64,000 bases of DNA from assembly GCF_900129345.1 (NCBI RefSeq), contig NZ_FQVK01000002.1, forward strand, positions 62,001 to 126,000. Reading direction: 5' to 3'. The notes beneath the pieces were generated by a model. The model had not been told where the DNA came from, searched no databases, and saw only the letters and a program-made list of their open reading frames with translations. Both the position numbers and the translations under genes were made by a program. Numbering within the stretch: the stretch's first letter is position 1; every line of letters begins with the position of its first letter. Source of the DNA: Ruegeria intermedia (GTDB lineage Bacteria > Pseudomonadota > Alphaproteobacteria > Rhodobacterales > Rhodobacteraceae). Below are positions 36,567 to 45,778 of this stretch, one piece after another.

Positions 36567-36573
36567 GTTTGGC

Positions 36574-39500
36574 TCAGCTACACCCGCTGGTTGCGCCGCA
36601 GGTGTTGCATTTCATGCAGGTGCCGTTGCGCACCAGCGTGTAGTTCCCGCATTCCCCGCAGGGATCGCCCTCGTAACCCTGCATCTTGGCCTTGGTCCGG
36701 GCATCCATCCCGGAGGCCGTCTCGGCAACGACGGTGGTCTCGCTTTTGGTCTCGAAGGTGACGGAGGCCTCGGACATGCCGGTCGCGGCCGCCTGCCCGC
36801 CGTTGAACACCACCAGATCCTGCGGAAGCCGCTTGCGCAGATAGCCGGTCGAGCTGATCTGTTTCAGCACCTCCAGCGATTTCGACGCCGCGCTGTCGCT
36901 GACTTCGGCGACGTTCGACACGCCTTCTTCCTCGCCACGGCCCAGATCGTCGAAAGTTGCGCCTTGCGGCTTCACATGGGCCAGGTCGGTGCGATCCAGA
37001 TACGACACCGCCAGCTCGCGGAAGATGTAGTCGAGGATCGACGTGGCGTTCTTGATCGAGTCGTTGCCCTGCACCATCCCGGCCGGTTCGAACTTGGTGA
37101 AGGTGAAGGCGTCAACGAACTCTTCCAGCGGCACCCCGTATTGCAGGCCGACCGAGACCGCGATGGCAAAGTTGTTCATCATCGCGCGGAAGCCGGCGCC
37201 TTCCTTGTGCATGTCGATGAAGATCTCGCCCAGTTTGCCATCCTCGAACTCGCCGGTGCGCAGATAGACCTTGTGGCCGCCCACGATCGCCTTCTGAGTG
37301 TACCCCTTGCGGCGATGCGGCAGCTTTTCGCGGTGGCTGCGGATGACCTCCTTGACCACGACCTTCTCAATGACCTTTTCGGCCAAGGTCACGGCCTTTT
37401 CCCGCGCCGATCCGCTTTCCAGGATTTCCGCCGCCTCATCGTCATCCTCGACCAGCGCCGCCGCCAGCGGCTGGCTGAGTTTGGATCCGTCGCGATACAG
37501 CGCGTTGGCCTTGACGCCCAGGCTCCAGGACAGCTCGTAGGCCTTCTGGCAATCTTCGATGGTGGCGTCGTTGGGCATGTTGATCGTCTTGCTGATCGCC
37601 CCCGAGATGAAGCTTTGCGCCGCCGCCATCATCTTGATGTGGCTGTCGACCCCCAGGAACCGCTTGCCCTTCTTGCCGCAGGGGTTGGCGCAGTCGAAGA
37701 TCGCATAGTGCTCGGGCTTCAGATGCGGGGCCCCTTCCAGGGTCATGGTGCCGCAGACATGGTCGTTGGCCGCCTCGATATCCGCCTTGCTGAAGCCCAG
37801 ATGGCGCAGCATGTCAAAGGTCGGATCGTTCAGCTTGCTGGCCGGGATGCCCAGAACACCGGTGCAGAAATCCTCGCCCAGCGTCCACTGGTTGAAGACG
37901 AACCGGATGTCGAACGCGCTTTCCAGCGCGGCGTCGATCTTCGCCAGCTCGTTCGGGCCGAACCCGTGACCGGTCAGCGAGGTGTGGTTGATCCCCGGCG
38001 CGTTGCCCAAGGTGCCATGCCCCACCGCGTAGGACACGATCTCTTCGATCTGGGCCGAGGAATAGCCCAGCTTTTCCAGCGCGGCCGGAACCGAGCGGTT
38101 GATGATCTTGAAATAGCCGCCTCCGGCCAGTTTCTTGAACTTGACCAGCGCAAAATCGGGCTCGATCCCGGTGGTGTCGCAGTCCATCACCAGACCGATC
38201 GTGCCGGTCGGCGCGATCACCGTGGCCTGCGCGTTGCGATAGCCGTTCTTCTCGCCCAGGCTCAGCGCTTCGTCCCAGGCGCTCATGGCCAGATCGACCA
38301 GGCGCTTGTCGGGGCAGTTGGCGTGATCCAGCGGCACCGGCTTGACCGAGAGTTTCTCGTACCCTTCGGTCACGCCCTGCGCGGCGCGACGGTGGTTGCG
38401 AATAACCCGCAGCATATGCTCGGCGTTGCGCTCATAGCCCGCGAACGGCCCCAGCTCTCCGGCGATCTCGGCCGAGGTGGCGTAAGCAACGCCGGTCATG
38501 ATCGCGGTCAGGGCACCACAGATCGCGCGACCCTCGTCCGAGTCGTAGCCATAGCCCATGTTCATCAGCAGCCCGCCGATGTTGGCATAGCCCAGACCCA
38601 GCGTGCGGAAATCATAGGACAGTTGCGCGATCTCTTTCGACGGGAACTGCGCCATCATCACCGAGATTTCCAGCGTCAGCGTCCACAGACGGGCCGCGTG
38701 CATGTAATCGGCCGCCTGGAACTCGCCATCCTTCAGGAAGGTCAGCAGGTTCATCGACGCCAGGTTGCAGGCCGTGTCATCCAGGAACATGTATTCCGAG
38801 CACGGGTTCGAGCCGCGAATCTCGCCGTCTTCGGGGCAAGTGTGCCATTCGTTGACCGTGTCGTGGAATTGAATGCCCGGATCGGCGCAGGCCCAGGCCG
38901 CATGGCCAACCTTTTCCCACAGGTCGCGCGCCTTGACCACCTTGGCCACCTTGCCGTCGGTGCGGTTGATCAGTTCCCAGTCGGCATCCTTTTCGACCGC
39001 CTTCAGGAAGGCGTTGGTCACACGGATCGAGTTGTTCGAGTTCTGGCCCGAGACCGAGTTGTAGGCCTCGGAATCCCAGTCGGTGTCATAGGTCGGGAAC
39101 TCGATGCTGTCGTGGCCCTGCTTGGCATAATCCAGCACGCGCTTGATGTAAGTCTCGGGGATCGCGACCTTTTTCGCCTCGCGGATCGCCGTTTTCAGCG
39201 CGTCGTTCTTCTTGGGATCATAGGCATCCGCCTGCGCACCGTCCCAGGCGCGGATGGCCTCGAAAATGCCGTTCAGCATCTTCTCGTGCATCTTCGATCC
39301 GGCAACGATCGAGGCCACCTTCTGCTCTTCGATCACCTTCCATTCGATGAATTGCTCGATGTCAGGGTGATCTGCATCGACGATCACCATCTTTGCTGCC
39401 CGACGGGTTGTCCCGCCTGATTTGATCGCGCCAGCGGCGCGGTCGCCGATCTTGAGAAAGCCCATCAGCCCCGAGGACTTGCCGCCACCCGACAGCGCCT

Positions 39501-40203
39501 CGCCTTCTGCACGCAGATGGCTGAAATTGGTCCCGGTGCCCGAGCCGTATTTGAACAGGCGCGCCTCGCGCACCCACAGATCCATGATGCCGCCTTCGTT
39601 CACCAGGTCGTCGTCGACGGACTGGATGAAACACGCGTGCGGCTGCGGATGTTCATAGGCCGATTTCGACTTGGTCAGCTTGCCGGTCTTGTAGTCCACA
39701 TAGTGGTGACCTTGGGCCGGGCCGTCGATCCCGTAGGCCCAGTGCAGACCGGTGTTGAACCACTGCGGGCTGTTCGGCGCGGCGCGCTGGGTCGCCAGCA
39801 TATAGCGCATCTCGTCGAAATAGGCGCGCGCGTCCTCTTCGGTCGAGAAATAGCCGCCCTTCCAGCCCCAGTAGGCCCAAGCACCGGCCAGACGGTCGAA
39901 CACCTGCTTCGAGGACGTCTCCCCTCCGAACTCGGCATCCTCGGCAGGAACCGAGCGCCACAGAAATTCGGGCACGTCCTTCTCGCGCACTTTCTTCAGT
40001 TTGCTGGGAACGCCGGCCTTGCGGAAATATTTCTGTGCGATCACGTCGCTGGCGACCTGGCTCCAGGTCGAGGGCACCTCGATGCCTTCCAGCCGGAACA
40101 CGATGGTGCCGTCGGGGTTGCGGATTTCCGAAGTGACGGACACGAAGTCCAGATCGGCATAAGCGTCCTGCCCAGGTTTCGTAAACTTTCTTTCAATCTT
40201 CAT
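36574..40203 (-). CDS. nrdJ: vitamin B12-dependent (class II) ribonucleoside-diphosphate reductase
   Basis: A 1209-residue class II ribonucleotide reductase. The N-terminal part ([30 protein letters not shown]) leads into the barrel with [35 protein letters not shown] and [22 protein letters not shown]-terminal region with [22 protein letters not shown] sequence and a cysteine cluster ends the protein ([20 protein letters not shown]). It makes deoxyribonucleotides with adenosylcobalamin and works with or without oxygen. The length is typical for alphaproteobacterial NrdJ. Promoter elements must lie in the 500 bp upstream; no cobalamin riboswitch was recognised there. Confidence 0.95.
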   Translation of the reverse strand: MKIERKFTKPGQDAYADLDFVSVTSEIRNPDGTIVFRLEGIEVPSTWSQVASDVIAQKYFRKAGVPSKLKKVREKDVPEFLWRSVPAEDAEFGGETSSKQVFDRLAGAWAYWGWKGGYFSTEEDARAYFDEMRYMLATQRAAPNSPQWFNTGLHWAYGIDGPAQGHHYVDYKTGKLTKSKSAYEHPQPHACFIQSVDDDLVNEGGIMDLWVREARLFKYGSGTGTNFSHLRAEGEALSGGGKSSGLMGFLKIGDRAAGAIKSGGTTRRAAKMVIVDADHPDIEQFIEWKVIEEQKVASIVAGSKMHEKMLNGIFEAIRAWDGAQADAYDPKKNDALKTAIREAKKVAIPETYIKRVLDYAKQGHDSIEFPTYDTDWDSEAYNSVSGQNSNNSIRVTNAFLKAVEKDADWELINRTDGKVAKVVKARDLWEKVGHAAWACADPGIQFHDTVNEWHTCPEDGEIRGSNPCSEYMFLDDTACNLASMNLLTFLKDGEFQAADYMHAARLWTLTLEISVMMAQFPSKEIAQLSYDFRTLGLGYANIGGLLMNMGYGYDSDEGRAICGALTAIMTGVAYATSAEIAGELGPFAGYERNAEHMLRVIRNHRRAAQGVTEGYEKLSVKPVPLDHANCPDKRLVDLAMSAWDEALSLGEKNGYRNAQATVIAPTGTIGLVMDCDTTGIEPDFALVKFKKLAGGGYFKIINRSVPAALEKLGYSSAQIEEIVSYAVGHGTLGNAPGINHTSLTGHGFGPNELAKIDAALESAFDIRFVFNQWTLGEDFCTGVLGIPASKLNDPTFDMLRHLGFSKADIEAANDHVCGTMTLEGAPHLKPEHYAIFDCANPCGKKGKRFLGVDSHIKMMAAAQSFISGAISKTINMPNDATIEDCQKAYELSWSLGVKANALYRDGSKLSQPLAAALVEDDDEAAEILESGSAREKAVTLAEKVIEKVVVKEVIRSHREKLPHRRKGYTQKAIVGGHKVYLRTGEFEDGKLGEIFIDMHKEGAGFRAMMNNFAIAVSVGLQYGVPLEEFVDAFTFTKFEPAGMVQGNDSIKNATSILDYIFRELAVSYLDRTDLAHVKPQGATFDDLGRGEEEGVSNVAEVSDSAASKSLEVLKQISSTGYLRKRLPQDLVVFNGGQAAATGMSEASVTFETKSETTVVAETASGMDARTKAKMQGYEGDPCGECGNYTLVRNGTCMKCNTCGATSGCS

Positions 40204-40731
40204 GTCCGCAGCCCCAGATCATCAAACAGTGCAATTCATGTCCCCGGCACCCAATTCACAATCGGCTGGGTGCCGCCCGCCGTGCCTGCAAGAAACCTCT
40301 GGACATATTGGCCCGGCGCCGCAAAAGCGGCGTGAACCCGTCTGAACGGTACACGTCAGTTTGAGTTTGCTTCCGAGCCTCGCCCGTTGCCCTTTGACTG
40401 GCTTTTCATACCAGATTTAGTGGCCATTGCTTCGGCCCATACAATCTGGCGTATCTACCCATAGTTGGTCAACGAGATTTTTTGCTCGAAACACAGAACT
40501 TTTCGGTTGACCCCGCTCGTCCGGACGGCGCCCGCGCACCGGAACCGATTCATCCACAGGGCGACCGTTTTTTCCGCAGGCCCGGTGCGCATTCGGTTTT
40601 TTCACCTTTTTTCAGAGCGGTTGCAGCACAATGGTCAAGCAAGCCCTTCTGCCCCATACTGAATCGGGAATCACGGATCCGAGGCCATTGGGGCTCGCGG
40701 ATCTCGCGCCCACGAGTTGACAGGAACCGTT
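40204..40731 (-). other. nrdJ upstream region (long intergenic)
   Basis: About 530 bp between the divergent nrdJ and lipoprotein genes, with T-rich stretches at about 40565-40612 and no convincing gene. It contains the hairpin at 40246-40274 and a one-mismatch DnaA-box-like 9-mer at 40550-40558. I did not find a clear NrdR box or B12 box. Confidence 0.5.
40246..40274 (-). promoter_or_regulatory. inverted repeat in the nrdJ 5' leader
   Basis: A perfect 8-bp inverted repeat GGCACCCA / TGGGTGCC with a 13-base loop, 43 bp upstream of the nrdJ start codon. It may be an operator or a leader hairpin. Confidence 0.4.
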
Positions 40732-41172
40732 GTGAAAAACGCACTCATCGCTCTCGCTCTTGGACCACCCCTTCTTTGGGGGTGTACATCGTCGCCCCCG
40801 GAGCCGACCTCGCGCAGCGCCCAGTTCACTGACTATCCTCGGCAATTGCTCGAAACCTTCGAGATCAGTTGCGACGGACCCGGCGAGCAATTCCGCAAAA
40901 CGAAGTCGACGCAATTCGAATGCCTTTCCGCCCTGCCGCCCGACACCACCGCCTTTCTGATTCTGAGTTATGACGGGTCAACGCAAGACCTGCCCAAAGG
41001 CATCCGGCGGTTGTCCGCCCGACGCAATACGGCAGGCTATCGCGTGGATGCCGAACTGTTCTTCCTGATCCCCCAGAAAGAGGGCGCACCGGTCAAGGTT
41101 CCCATCGAAAGCGCGGCCCTGGATCAGGAGCTTACGACCCTCTACCGGTATTTCGGTGGAATGCCGCTGTAA
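40732..41172 (+). CDS. predicted lipoprotein of unknown function
   Basis: A 146-residue protein starting at GTG 40732 with AGGA 5-6 bp upstream. A short signal sequence ends in LLWGC, so Cys18 is the probable lipidation site; then TSSPPEPTS. The mature part has two more cysteines (SCDGPGEQF, FECLSALP), FLILSYDGSTQDLP and an acidic C-terminus. I do not recognise the family. An in-frame TTG 15 bp upstream is the alternative start. It stands alone, between nrdJ and tRNA-Pro. Confidence 0.65.
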   Translation: MKNALIALALGPPLLWGCTSSPPEPTSRSAQFTDYPRQLLETFEISCDGPGEQFRKTKSTQFECLSALPPDTTAFLILSYDGSTQDLPKGIRRLSARRNTAGYRVDAELFFLIPQKEGAPVKVPIESAALDQELTTLYRYFGGMPL

Positions 41173-41180
41173 GTGGAAAG

Positions 41181-41257
41181 TGGTCGGGGCGGCAGGATTC
41201 GAACCTACGACCCCCTGTACCCAAAACAGGTGCGCTACCAGACTGCGCCACGCCCCG
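41181..41257 (-). tRNA. tRNA-Pro (anticodon UGG)
   Basis: The minus strand folds as a 77-base tRNA: acceptor CGGGGCG / CGCCCCG with C1-G72 typical of tRNA-Pro, anticodon stem CCTGT/ACAGG with loop TTTGGGT (anticodon TGG), T loop TTCGAAT and an encoded CCA at 41181-41183. Confidence 0.95.
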
Positions 41258-41300
41258 GACCGTGCGCCTTCCTAACCGCGACTTGTTGATTTGAAAACCC

Positions 41301-41765
41301 CTAACAGGGCCAGATCGCAGGACCTTCCGCAAAAATTTCGTGACGCAGTTGCGTGCCCGGGCCAATCCCGTATCGCGCCGCCAGCCCCGCGTTGATCTCC
41401 AGAACCGCAAAAACCGCATCGCCCCCGTCGATCGGGGTCAGATCACCCGGTATGGCACCGCGATGCACGCGGGTAACGACGCCCCGGCGGTCGACAAAGA
41501 TCATGTCGAGCGGGATCAGGGTATTCTTCATCCAGAACGCCACCGGCTGCGGCGGATCGAACACGAACAGCATTCCGGCCTGACGCGGCAGCGACTCTCG
41601 GAACATCAACCCACGCGCGCGGTCCTGCGGCGTGATGGCCAGTTCGACATCGAACCGCACCTGCGCCACCTCGTTGCGCAGAAAAACCTGATCCGGGCGA
41701 CAGCCAGCCATGGCAGCCTGCGCCCAGACAGAGGTCAAAGCTGCAAGAACCAGAGCCCGTATCAT
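41301..41765 (-). CDS. DUF192 family secreted protein
   Basis: A 154-residue protein with a signal peptide (about residues 1-20, ALVLAALTSVWAQAAMAG) and the DUF192 core: VELAITPQDRARGLMFRESL, GMLFVFDPPQPVAFWMKNTLIPLDMIF and AVLEINAGLAARYGI. The function of the family is unknown. It follows the cold-shock-domain gene by 6 bp on the same strand, so the two are probably co-transcribed. It lies just upstream (genomically downstream) of tRNA-Pro on the same strand. Confidence 0.9.
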   Translation of the reverse strand: MIRALVLAALTSVWAQAAMAGCRPDQVFLRNEVAQVRFDVELAITPQDRARGLMFRESLPRQAGMLFVFDPPQPVAFWMKNTLIPLDMIFVDRRGVVTRVHRGAIPGDLTPIDGGDAVFAVLEINAGLAARYGIGPGTQLRHEIFAEGPAIWPC

Positions 41766-41771
41766 TCCCTC

Positions 41772-42299
41772 TCAATTCTTCAGTGCGGATTCCCAGGCCA
41801 GAACCTGCACGGCCATCCGGCCGCGCTTGCCGTCAATGACCCGCATGGCCAGCGCCTCGCCAGGTTGCAGATCCGCAAACCCCGACCGGCGCAAAACCTC
41901 GATATGCAGGAACACGTCCTCGTCCCGGCCGAACACATTGGCAAAGCCGAATCCCTTGGCCTTGTCGAACCATTTCACGCGCGCGGGCTCCAGCGGCATC
42001 CGGGCGATCTGCGCGGGATCCATCTCGGCGAAATCAGCCAGCATCATCGAATCGGCCCGCTCGGGCGGGTCGATGCCAAGCACCTCGACCGCCTGAACGC
42101 CACGGTCGGTGCGATGGGTCATGATTTCAATTCCGGCACCGTCCGCGACCGAACTCTGACCGAAATTTCGCAACACGTTCACATGCAGCAAGATATCTGG
42201 ACCACCCTCGTCAGACACGACGAACCCGTACCCCTTGGCGGGGTCGAACCATTTTACGTGTCCGCGAACGCGGTACATTGTGTTCTGGTCGTCTGACAC
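41772..42299 (-). CDS. double cold-shock-domain protein
   Basis: A 175-residue protein with two cold-shock domains. The first (about residues 9-70) carries HVKWFDPAKGYGFVV and DILLHVNVL; the second (about 105-172) carries RVKWFDKAKGFGFANV and DVFLHIEVL. RNP1 and RNP2 motifs are present in both. A roughly 35-residue linker rich in Met, Asp and Ala (ADSMMLADFAEMDPAQIA) joins them. Such tandem CSD proteins are common in Alphaproteobacteria and bind single-stranded RNA or DNA. It precedes the DUF192 gene. Confidence 0.92.
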   Translation of the reverse strand: MSDDQNTMYRVRGHVKWFDPAKGYGFVVSDEGGPDILLHVNVLRNFGQSSVADGAGIEIMTHRTDRGVQAVEVLGIDPPERADSMMLADFAEMDPAQIARMPLEPARVKWFDKAKGFGFANVFGRDEDVFLHIEVLRRSGFADLQPGEALAMRVIDGKRGRMAVQVLAWESALKN

Positions 42300-42420
42300 G
42301 GTGCTTCCATCACGAATTATTGCTGCTGGTCCGAGGCTCGTAGATCCCGCATATCGTTAACAAGTTCAAGGTTAAAAACCGCTGTCATTTCCGAGTGTTG
42401 CATTTCACGTCGCGCGAATG

Positions 42421-43026
42421 TCACGGATTCAACCTCTGGATTATCCAATTCTGACCGGGACTCTCGCGACGCCACTGAAACCTGTCATGCAGCCGAAACG
42501 CCCCGTCGGCCCAGAATTCAATTTCCACCGGGATCAGCCGATAACCGCCCCAGAACTCGGGACGCGGCGGATTGGACCCCAGCCTTGCCGTGACCTTGGC
42601 CACCTCGGCCATCAAGGCCGTCCGGCTGCTCAGCGGCTCCGACTGCCGCGAAGCCCATGCGCCCAAACGGCTTTTCAGTGACCGCGACGAGAAATATTCG
42701 TCGGCCTTCGCTCCATCTTCCCTGATGATGGTACCACGAACCCGCACCTGACGCCGCAACGATTTCCAGTGCATCACGAAAGCGGCCTTTCCCGCACTTT
42801 CCAGTTCGCGGGCCTTGGCGCTGTGATAATTCGTATAGAACACGAAACCGTCCGGCTCGATTTCCTTCAGCAACACCATCCGCGCATTGGGCATGCCGTC
42901 CGGGTCCACGGTCGCCAACGCAATCGCGTTCGGGTCGTTCGGTTCCGTCTTCTCGGCCTCGGCCAACCAGCGACGCGCGATTTCAAACGGGTCGTCGCCG
43001 GCAAAAATGCCATTTCTCTCGCTCAT
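42421..43026 (-). CDS. pdxH: pyridoxamine 5'-phosphate oxidase
   Basis: A 201-residue FMN enzyme that makes pyridoxal 5'-phosphate. Features are [37 protein letters not shown] and the C-terminal signature [20 protein letters not shown]. The ATG at 43026 ([10 protein letters not shown]) has AGGGG 6 bp upstream; another ATG two codons earlier is too close to that site. The length is normal. It is divergent from fabI. Its cofactor product serves the aminotransferases encoded nearby. Confidence 0.93.
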   Translation of the reverse strand: MSERNGIFAGDDPFEIARRWLAEAEKTEPNDPNAIALATVDPDGMPNARMVLLKEIEPDGFVFYTNYHSAKARELESAGKAAFVMHWKSLRRQVRVRGTIIREDGAKADEYFSSRSLKSRLGAWASRQSEPLSSRTALMAEVAKVTARLGSNPPRPEFWGGYRLIPVEIEFWADGAFRLHDRFQWRRESPGQNWIIQRLNP

Positions 43027-43161
43027 GCCCATCCCCTGGAATGAATTGGCTCTGACGTTAGGGCGAGAACCCGCCATGGACAAGGACAGATAGCCTTGAT
43101 GCAGCGCAATCAATGGCCTAAACCAACGCAACGCAACGCGACGACAGGCGGAGAACCGAAC

Positions 43162-43968
43162 ATGTCAAATCAGTTGATGGCCGGCAAGCGCGGCCTCATC
43201 ATGGGACTGGCCAATGACAAATCCATCGCATGGGGGATCGCCCGCGCCTTGTCGGACGCCGGCGCCGAACTGGCCTTTTCCTACCAGAGCGACGCTCTGA
43301 AGAAACGGGTCGATCCGCTGGCCGCGCAACTGGGCAGCGAAATCGTGTTGCCCTGCGACGTCAGCGACGAGGACTCGATCGATGCCTTGTTCGACGCGCT
43401 GAAGGAAAAATGGGGCAAGCTGGATTTCGTCGTCCATGCCATCGGCTTCTCGGACAAGAACGAGCTGCGCGGCCGCTACGTCGACACGTCGCGCGCCAAT
43501 TTCAAGCTGACCATGGACATCTCGGTCTATTCCTTCACGGCCGTCATGCAACGCGCCGAGAAGCTGATGACCGACGGCGGCAGCGCCATCACCCTGACCT
43601 ATTACGGCGCCGAGCAGGTCATGCCGCATTACAATGTCATGGGTGTGGCCAAGGCCGCGCTCGAGGCGTCGGTGAAATATCTGGCCGAGGACCTGGGCAA
43701 GGACAACATCCGCATCAACGCGATCTCGGCCGGGCCGATCAAGACCCTGGCCGCCAGCGGCATCGGCGATTTCCGCTACATCATGAAGTGGAACGAATAC
43801 AACTCGCCCCTGCGTCGCAACGTGACCATCGATGACGTGGGCAAATCGGCGCTGTATCTGCTGTCGGATCTCAGCAGCGGCGTGACCGGCGAGAACCTGC
43901 ATGTGGATTCGGGCTATCACATCGTCGGCATGAAAGCCGTCGATGCGCCGGATGTGGAAAAGGGATAA
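43162..43968 (+). CDS. fabI: enoyl-[acyl-carrier-protein] reductase (NADH)
   Basis: A 268-residue short-chain-dehydrogenase-fold enzyme. It has the FabI N-terminus [39 protein letters not shown], and the catalytic Tyr-x6-Lys in [40 protein letters not shown] follows. It carries out the last step of each fatty-acid elongation cycle. The ATG at 43162 follows GGCGGAG. The gpt gene begins 5 bp after the stop. Confidence 0.95.
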   Translation: MSNQLMAGKRGLIMGLANDKSIAWGIARALSDAGAELAFSYQSDALKKRVDPLAAQLGSEIVLPCDVSDEDSIDALFDALKEKWGKLDFVVHAIGFSDKNELRGRYVDTSRANFKLTMDISVYSFTAVMQRAEKLMTDGGSAITLTYYGAEQVMPHYNVMGVAKAALEASVKYLAEDLGKDNIRINAISAGPIKTLAASGIGDFRYIMKWNEYNSPLRRNVTIDDVGKSALYLLSDLSSGVTGENLHVDSGYHIVGMKAVDAPDVEKG

Positions 43969-43972
43969 GACC

Positions 43973-44482
43973 ATGAGCGCAAAGGACCGCCTGCCCCACG
44001 AAAAAGGCTTTCACATCAGCTGGGACCAGATCCACCGCGACTCGCGCGCGTTGGCCTGGCGGCTGGACGGTCAGGGTCCGGATGAGGGCGCCTGGCGCGC
44101 CGTCGTCGCGATCACGCGCGGCGGCATGGCACCGGCGATGATCGTCAGCCGCGAGCTGGACATCCGCACCGTCGATACGATCAGCGTCAAATCCTATCAC
44201 CATCAGGAGCGTGGCGAGGCAGAGGTGCTCAAGGCCCCGGACGCCGATTTGATGGGCGATGGCGAAGGCGTGCTGATCATCGACGACCTGGTCGACAGCG
44301 GCAAGACGCTGGAACTGGTACGCAAGATGTACCCCAAGGCCCATTTCGCCACGGTCTATGCCAAGCCCAAGGGCCGACCGATGGTCGATACCTTCATCAC
44401 CGAAGTCAGTCAGGACACCTGGATCTTTTTCCCTTGGGACATGGCCCTGCAATATGTCGAGCCTTATCGCGGCACCGACTGA
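43973..44482 (+). CDS. gpt: xanthine phosphoribosyltransferase
   Basis: A 169-residue type I phosphoribosyltransferase with the PRPP motif [16 protein letters not shown] and the N-terminal [34 protein letters not shown] and the C-terminal [14 protein letters not shown] match Gpt. It salvages xanthine/guanine with PRPP. The ATG at 43973 lies 5 bp after fabI, so the two are probably co-transcribed. Confidence 0.92.
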   Translation: MSAKDRLPHEKGFHISWDQIHRDSRALAWRLDGQGPDEGAWRAVVAITRGGMAPAMIVSRELDIRTVDTISVKSYHHQERGEAEVLKAPDADLMGDGEGVLIIDDLVDSGKTLELVRKMYPKAHFATVYAKPKGRPMVDTFITEVSQDTWIFFPWDMALQYVEPYRGTD

Positions 44483-44521
44483 TCGCCCGTTTCACCACAA
44501 TTCAGCAAGACCGGACCCCCG

Positions 44522-45697
44522 ATGACATTGACCCGCACCGCCGCCACCTTCGCCCCTCCGGTGATGGAGGCGCGGCGTTGGCTTGAAGGGGTCACGTTCA
44601 CCGATGATCGCCCGCTGATCAACGTCAGCCAGGCGGCGCCGGTCGATCCGCCGCCGCTGGCGCTGCGGCAGGCGATGGCCGATTTCGCGATCAATCAGGA
44701 TGCCGCACATCTCTACGGCCCGGTATTGGGCAACCCCGATCTGCGCGCGAAACTCGCGCGTGAGATCGGCGATCACTACGCTGCCGAGATTCGGCCGGAA
44801 CAGACAGCCATCACCTCGGGCTGCAATCAGGCCTTCGCCTCGGTCATCTCGGCGATCACCGGCCAGGGGGATGAAGTCATCCTGCCAACCCCGTGGTATT
44901 TCAACCACAAAATGTGGCTGGATATGACCGGCGTTCGGGCGGTTGATCTGCCGACCGGGTCGGACTTGCTGCCCGATCCCGAACGGGCGCGCGCGCTGAT
45001 TACCGAGCGCACACGCGCGATCGCGTTGGTCACGCCCAACAATCCGGGTGGGGTCGAATATCCGGCGGATCTGGTCCGTGCCTTCTATGACCTCGCGCAA
45101 GAACATGGCCTGCGCCTGCTGGTCGATGAAACCTATCGTGATTTCGACAGCCGCAACGGCCCGCCGCACGCACTGTTCCAGCAGCCCGACTGGGACCGGA
45201 CGCTGGTGCATCTCTATTCCTTCTCGAAGGCCTACCGCCTGACCGGACACCGCGTGGGCGCGATTGCCACCGGTGCGCAGCTGCTGGCCGAGGTCGAGAA
45301 ATTCCTCGACACCGTCGCCATCTGCCCCGGCCAAATAGGCCAGTTCGCGGCGCTGTGGGGGATGCAGAACCTGTCACAATGGCTGGCGGGCGAACGCGCC
45401 GAAATTCTGGACCGCCGCGCCGCAATCACGCAGAACATGCCCCGCCTGACCGACAAGGGCTGGCGGCTGCTGGGTCTGGGGGCCTATTTCGCCTATCTCG
45501 AACATCCGTTCGAGATGCCGTCGGACGAACTGGCGCGCAGATTGGTCGGTGACGCCGGTATACTGCTGCTGCCGGGGACGATGTTCATGCCCGATCACGA
45601 CCCCGCCGGGAAACGCCAGGTGCGCATTGCTTTTGCCAATCTGGACCGCGCCGGAATCGAGCAATTGTTCGACCGCTTGCAGGCCCTGTCCTTCTGA
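44522..45697 (+). CDS. class I/II aminotransferase
   Basis: A 391-residue PLP enzyme with LYGPVLGNPDLRAKLAREIG, ITSGCNQAFAS, LVTPNNPGGVEYP, LLVDETYRDFDS and the PLP lysine Lys236 in SFSKAYRLTGHRVG. This is the fold-type I aspartate-aminotransferase-like group; the amino donor and acceptor are not predictable. It follows gpt by 39 bp and shares general family membership with the frameshifted aminotransferase at 32 kb, but is intact. Confidence 0.9.
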   Translation: MTLTRTAATFAPPVMEARRWLEGVTFTDDRPLINVSQAAPVDPPPLALRQAMADFAINQDAAHLYGPVLGNPDLRAKLAREIGDHYAAEIRPEQTAITSGCNQAFASVISAITGQGDEVILPTPWYFNHKMWLDMTGVRAVDLPTGSDLLPDPERARALITERTRAIALVTPNNPGGVEYPADLVRAFYDLAQEHGLRLLVDETYRDFDSRNGPPHALFQQPDWDRTLVHLYSFSKAYRLTGHRVGAIATGAQLLAEVEKFLDTVAICPGQIGQFAALWGMQNLSQWLAGERAEILDRRAAITQNMPRLTDKGWRLLGLGAYFAYLEHPFEMPSDELARRLVGDAGILLLPGTMFMPDHDPAGKRQVRIAFANLDRAGIEQLFDRLQALSF

Positions 45698-45778
45698 GCT
45701 TGCCCCCCGGCACCCCGCGTCGTATTCAGGGCCGCAACACAGACGGCAGAACCCTGCCGCAAGATCCAAGAGGGCACT

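Larger units (their letters stand above)
36053..36573 (+). other. intergenic region between EF-hand and nrdJ genes
   Basis: About 520 bp with no convincing gene; the open frames on both strands are Arg/Pro-rich and without family features. It holds the promoter of the EF-hand gene and the terminators of nrdJ. A further 8-bp inverted repeat (GGCCGACA / TGTCGGCC) lies at 36440-36461. Confidence 0.55.

Noticed and set aside
36074..36573. Open frames in the EF-hand/nrdJ gap
   Set aside because: Arg/Pro/His-rich composition without ribosome sites; the region is better explained by terminators and a promoter.
36373..39420. Plus-strand open frame of more than 1000 codons opposite nrdJ, and similar long antisense frames opposite ppiD/trpE (45374-48289) and the ABC permease (14087-16828)
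   Set aside because: They lie exactly antisense to recognised genes, are rich in Arg, Gln, His and Gly, and show no family motifs. Such frames are a normal effect of high GC codon bias.
40334..40347. GAAC-N6-GAAC upstream of nrdJ as a third SOS box
   Set aside because: The spacer is 6 rather than 7 bases, so the half sites are out of register for LexA.
40204..40440. Cobalamin riboswitch in front of nrdJ
   Set aside because: I looked on the minus strand for the B12 box and the conserved riboswitch core; only a weak GCCACT-like hexamer was found without the surrounding elements.
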